7,904 bases of DNA from Bacillota bacterium (GTDB lineage: Bacteria > Bacillota > UBA4882 > UBA10575): NCBI GenBank assembly GCA_012521315.1, contig JAAYMP010000189.1:1-7904 (forward strand), given 5' to 3'. The notes under the pieces are model-generated. The model was given only the letters and a program-made list of their open reading frames with translations. It was not told the DNA's origin and made no database searches. Shown one piece after another: positions 5,651 through 7,904 of this stretch (its first letter is position 1; each line of letters opens with the position of its first letter). The position numbers and the translations under genes were made by a program.

Positions 5651-5918
5651 GGTGAGGAAGAAGAGTAGGTATAGTTGCTGGTTGACAGAGAGCTGCAGCT
5701 GGTGGGATTGCAGTAACTAAGGGCTATACCGAATGGGCTTACGAGGGCGGGAAGAAAGACAATTTCTGTCGAGTAATACCCGACGGGATCTCCACCCGTT
5801 ACCAAGGGAGCATATATGATTGTATATGGCGAATGAGCGGGCGCTGACGCGCCAAACCGGGTGGTACCGCAGAGGGAAATAAGCTTCTGTCCCAGTATTT
5901 GGAGGCAGAAGCTTTTTT
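5651..5918 (+). promoter_or_regulatory. T-box riboswitch, tryptophan (UGG) specifier
   Basis: This leader senses uncharged tRNA and controls trpB2 by transcription antitermination. Stem I is closed by GGTATAG 5668-5674 with CTATACC 5724-5730, next to the conserved AGAGTA bulge. The apical region carries the AGAGAG bulge and the GGTG distal-loop sequence (about 5686-5704). The specifier follows GAA: UGG at 5734-5736, then the conserved purine G5737; the tRNA-Trp anticodon reads it. Stem III is ACGGG/CCCGT near 5775-5800. The 3' domain holds the T-box core GGGTGGTACCGCAGAG (5859-5874). The antiterminator forms from GGG 5859-5861 with CCC 5891-5893 and GCAGA with TCTGT, leaving the seven-base TGGTACC bulge to bind the tRNA acceptor end. 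The same CTTCTGTCCC strand is otherwise used by the terminator. Confidence 0.95.
5881..5918 (+). terminator. T-box regulated terminator
   Basis: AAGCTTCTG 5881-5889 pairs with CAGAAGCTT 5906-5914, and a T run spans 5913-5918. The 5' arm overlaps the antiterminator partner TCTGTCCC, so the two structures exclude each other. It should halt transcription before trpB2 when tRNA-Trp is charged. Confidence 0.9.
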
Positions 5919-5961
5919 CATACCAAAAACAAAGACGAGAAGAGACGAGAGGAGAATGAAC

Positions 5962-7347
5962 ATGAGAATGAGAAAGCATGTCCCGTACCGCGTGTATCTG
6001 AGCGAGGAGCAGATGCCAAGGCAGTGGTACAATCTCCGGGCGGATCTGAAGGAGCAGCCCGAACCGATGCTGAACCCGGCGACCTTCGAACCGGTGAAGG
6101 CGGAGGAACTCACCCCTGTTTTCTGTGGGGAATTGGTCAAACAGGAGATGGATGCGACCACCCGTTACATCGACATTCCCGAGGAGGTTCTGGAGTTTTA
6201 CAAGATGTTTCGGCCGTCGCCGTTAATCCGGGCTTACAACCTGGAAAAAGCGTTGGACACCCCGGCGCGGATTTACTGTAAATTCGAAGGAAACAACACC
6301 TCGGGCAGCCATAAGCTGAACTCGGCGGCGGCGCAAGCCTATTACGCCAAGAAACAGGGTTTGGCCGGCTTGACGACGGAGACCGGGGCCGGCCAGTGGG
6401 GCACGGCCTTGGCTGAAGCCTGCGCCTTCTTCAAGATCCCCTTAACAGTCTACATGGTGAAATGTTCGTATGAACAGAAACCGTTCCGCCGTTCGGTGAT
6501 TCAGACCTTCGGCGCGGAGATCATCCCGAGCCCCAGTACCACAACCAACGCCGGCCGGGCTATTCTAGCGAATGATCCGACGACCGGGGGCAGCCTTGGC
6601 TGTGCCATCTCGGAAGCGGTGGAAAAAGCGGTGACCACCGAAGGCTACCGTTATGTGCTCGGCTCCGTGCTCAACCAGGTATTACTGCACCAATCCGTCA
6701 TCGGCCTGGAGACGAAAGCGGCCATGGAGATGCTGGATGAGTACCCGGACATCATTGTCGGCTGTGCGGGCGGGGGCTCGAATCTGGGAGGTTTAATCGC
6801 CCCCTTCATGCAGGATAAACTGCTGGGCAAGGCCGCGCCGCGGATTATCGCGGTGGAACCGGCTTCCTGCCCCTCGTTTACGCGGGGCCGTTACGCTTAC
6901 GACTTCTGTGACACCGGCCGGATTACCCCCTTGGCTAAGATGTACACCCTGGGGTGCCAATTTGTCCCGGCGCCCAATCACGCCGGGGGGCTACGTTACC
7001 ACGGCATGGCGCCGATCCTTTCCAAACTGTACCATGACGGCTACATGGAGGCAATGGCGGTCGAGCAGACCAAGGTGTTTGAGGCGGCTGTTTTCTTTGC
7101 CAAGCATGAAACGATCCTGCCGGCGCCCGAATCGGCCCATGCGATCTACGGGGCCATCCACGAAGCACTCAAGTGCAAGGAGAGCGGGGAGGCCAAAACC
7201 ATCCTTTTCGGGCTGTCCGGGACCGGCTACTTTGATATGACGGCCTACGAATCTTTCTTAAACGGAACCATGACCGATTATATCCCGACCGACGAGGATC
7301 TGGAGAGGGGCTTCGCCCAACTGCCGAAGATGCCTGCACTTAAGTAA
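5962..7347 (+). CDS. trpB2: Tryptophan synthase beta chain, type 2 (TrpB2)
   Basis: This 461-residue PLP enzyme condenses indole with L-serine to give L-tryptophan. The type 2 form is longer than ordinary TrpB (about 400) and has an N-terminal extension (VPYRVYLSEEQMPRQWYNL). It has FRPSPLIRAYNLEKAL (83-98), the PLP Schiff-base Lys118 in NNTSGSHKLNSA, the catalytic Glu140 in ETGAGQWG (Trp where TrpB1 has His), the phosphate-binding CAGGGSN (268-274), and SGTGY (419-423) near the PLP ring nitrogen. All catalytic parts are intact. ATG 5962 is chosen because AGGAG (5950-5954) lies 7 bases upstream; ATG 5956 is too close and ATG 5968 too far. No trpA or other trp genes are adjacent, as is usual for TrpB2, which works without a strong alpha partner. 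It is expected to use free or salvaged indole, and the tryptophan T-box ties its expression to tryptophan shortage. Confidence 0.95.
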   Translation: MRMRKHVPYRVYLSEEQMPRQWYNLRADLKEQPEPMLNPATFEPVKAEELTPVFCGELVKQEMDATTRYIDIPEEVLEFYKMFRPSPLIRAYNLEKALDTPARIYCKFEGNNTSGSHKLNSAAAQAYYAKKQGLAGLTTETGAGQWGTALAEACAFFKIPLTVYMVKCSYEQKPFRRSVIQTFGAEIIPSPSTTTNAGRAILANDPTTGGSLGCAISEAVEKAVTTEGYRYVLGSVLNQVLLHQSVIGLETKAAMEMLDEYPDIIVGCAGGGSNLGGLIAPFMQDKLLGKAAPRIIAVEPASCPSFTRGRYAYDFCDTGRITPLAKMYTLGCQFVPAPNHAGGLRYHGMAPILSKLYHDGYMEAMAVEQTKVFEAAVFFAKHETILPAPESAHAIYGAIHEALKCKESGEAKTILFGLSGTGYFDMTAYESFLNGTMTDYIPTDEDLERGFAQLPKMPALK

Positions 7348-7400
7348 ACGGACCGGCGAAAGGCGGAAGAAGGGATGGCGGCGCCAAGGCCATTAAACTT

Positions 7401-7435
7401 AAAAACCTGCCGTTTACCGAACGGCAGGTTTTTTT
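7401..7435. terminator. Bidirectional terminator between trpB2 and the RluA-family gene
   Basis: AAAAACCTGCCGTT at 7401-7414 pairs with AACGGCAGGTTTTT at 7420-7433 across the loop TACCG. A T run (7429-7435) follows on the plus strand and an A run precedes it, which is a T run on the minus strand. It therefore suits both convergent genes: 54 bases after the trpB2 stop and 35 bases past the end of the minus-strand gene. Confidence 0.92.
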
Positions 7436-7469
7436 ATTGGCACGGCATGTTTTGGCTTGTTTCCGGGGG

Positions 7470-7904
7470 TTATCGAAAAAGATCCCAGGGCGGGCGGTCA
7501 GGGGGGGACGAGGTGAAGCTCAGTTCCTCCCCTTTGGTGGGGTGCCGGAGAACGAGCTGGTGGGACCAGAGGGCGATCTGCTGCCCCGGGGTGTTCCGGG
7601 CGGCCCCGTATTTCTGGTCCCCGTAAAGCGGGTGGCCGATGGCGGCAAACTGCACCCGGATCTGGTGGGAACGGCCGGTCAGCAGATTGACCCGGATTAA
7701 GCTGAGCCCATCCTTTTCCGCCAGGACGGTGTAGTCCAAGGCCGCTTTTTTCCCGCCCGGATCCGCCGGGGCAACCACTTTAACCGTATTGGTCATCCGG
7801 TCTTTGGCCAGAAAATGCACCAGGTGCCCGCCCTTCGCCAGTTGGCCGTGGACGACGGCCAGGTAGGTCTTTTTCAAGCCGCCGGTCCGGAGCTGTTCCG
7901 CCAA
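7470..7904 (-). CDS. RluA-family pseudouridine synthase, C-terminal part
   Basis: The frame runs from the right edge to a TAA at plus-strand 7472-7470 and gives the C-terminal 145 residues; the true start lies beyond 7904. KKTYLAVVHGQL, then LLTGRSHQIRVQFAAIGHPLYGDQKYG and ALWSHQLVLRHPTKGEEL are standard RluA/RluD-family blocks. These enzymes isomerise uridine to pseudouridine in rRNA or tRNA. The catalytic aspartate motif (GRLDxxTSG type) and any S4 RNA-binding domain would be in the missing N-terminal half, so the RluA, RluD or YhcT-like subgroup cannot be fixed. It converges on trpB2 across a shared terminator. Confidence 0.88.
   Translation of the reverse strand: MAEQLRTGGLKKTYLAVVHGQLAKGGHLVHFLAKDRMTNTVKVVAPADPGGKKAALDYTVLAEKDGLSLIRVNLLTGRSHQIRVQFAAIGHPLYGDQKYGAARNTPGQQIALWSHQLVLRHPTKGEELSFTSSPPDRPPWDLFR

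Noticed and set aside
5899..5961. TTG 5899 or ATG 5956 as trpB2 start
   Set aside because: TTG 5899 lies inside the T-box terminator; ATG 5956 is one base from the AGGAG element.
7375..7626. 83-codon plus-strand frame after trpB2
   Set aside because: It reads through the bidirectional terminator and then antisense to the pseudouridine synthase; the purine run abuts the ATG with no spacing.
1..7904. CRISPR array, insertion sequence, prophage, tRNA or rRNA gene
   Set aside because: No regularly spaced repeats, transposase, integrase, attachment-site duplications or cloverleaf/rRNA sequence were seen.

Overview
The window reads as a piece of chromosome from a Firmicutes-like, probably Clostridia- or Limnochordia-type bacterium. 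The evidence is a tryptophan-class T-box leader (a device typical of Gram-positive bacteria), purine-rich AGGAGG-like ribosome binding sites, frequent GTG starts and intrinsic terminators with U tracts. The species cannot be named from sequence alone. The left 1.3 kb looks more AT-rich and codes for surface proteins. From about 1.9 kb rightward the genes are GC-richer and mostly housekeeping.

Layout, left to right. (1) The C-terminal end of a LamG-type (concanavalin A-like) domain protein, truncated by the window edge. (2) A small secreted lipoprotein with a Gly/Ser linker, whose reading frame breaks at an A4 run. (3) About 600 bases without a convincing gene. This stretch holds a strong GC stem-loop and, next to the following gene, a promoter and a compact structured RNA ending in an intrinsic terminator. 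(4) A family 8 glycosyltransferase whose stop codon lies in the loop of its own terminator. (5) A promoter and a likely three-gene operon: a ZIP-family metal transporter, an O6-alkylguanine-DNA alkyltransferase (ogt-like) and a SpoU/TrmH-type RNA 2'-O-methyltransferase. The last two overlap by ATGA. (6) On the minus strand, a small thioredoxin-fold protein with a CPFC active site, convergent with the methyltransferase. (7) A promoter, a full T-box leader with a UGG (Trp) specifier, and a stand-alone type 2 tryptophan synthase beta chain (trpB2). (8) A bidirectional terminator and, on the minus strand, the C-terminal half of an RluA-family pseudouridine synthase cut by the right edge.

How it works together. 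The best-supported regulatory circuit is trpB2: uncharged tRNA-Trp should stabilise the antiterminator and switch on a lone beta subunit that makes tryptophan from serine and indole. No trpA is visible, so the indole would have to be salvaged or supplied in trans. The ZIP/ogt/methyltransferase group shows operon spacing but no shared pathway. The feature I could not assign to any known class is the structured RNA at 1762-1885 in front of the glycosyltransferase. Its terminator loop and 3' arm can both pair with upstream segments in a crossed (pseudoknot or switching) arrangement. That is the main candidate here for something undescribed.
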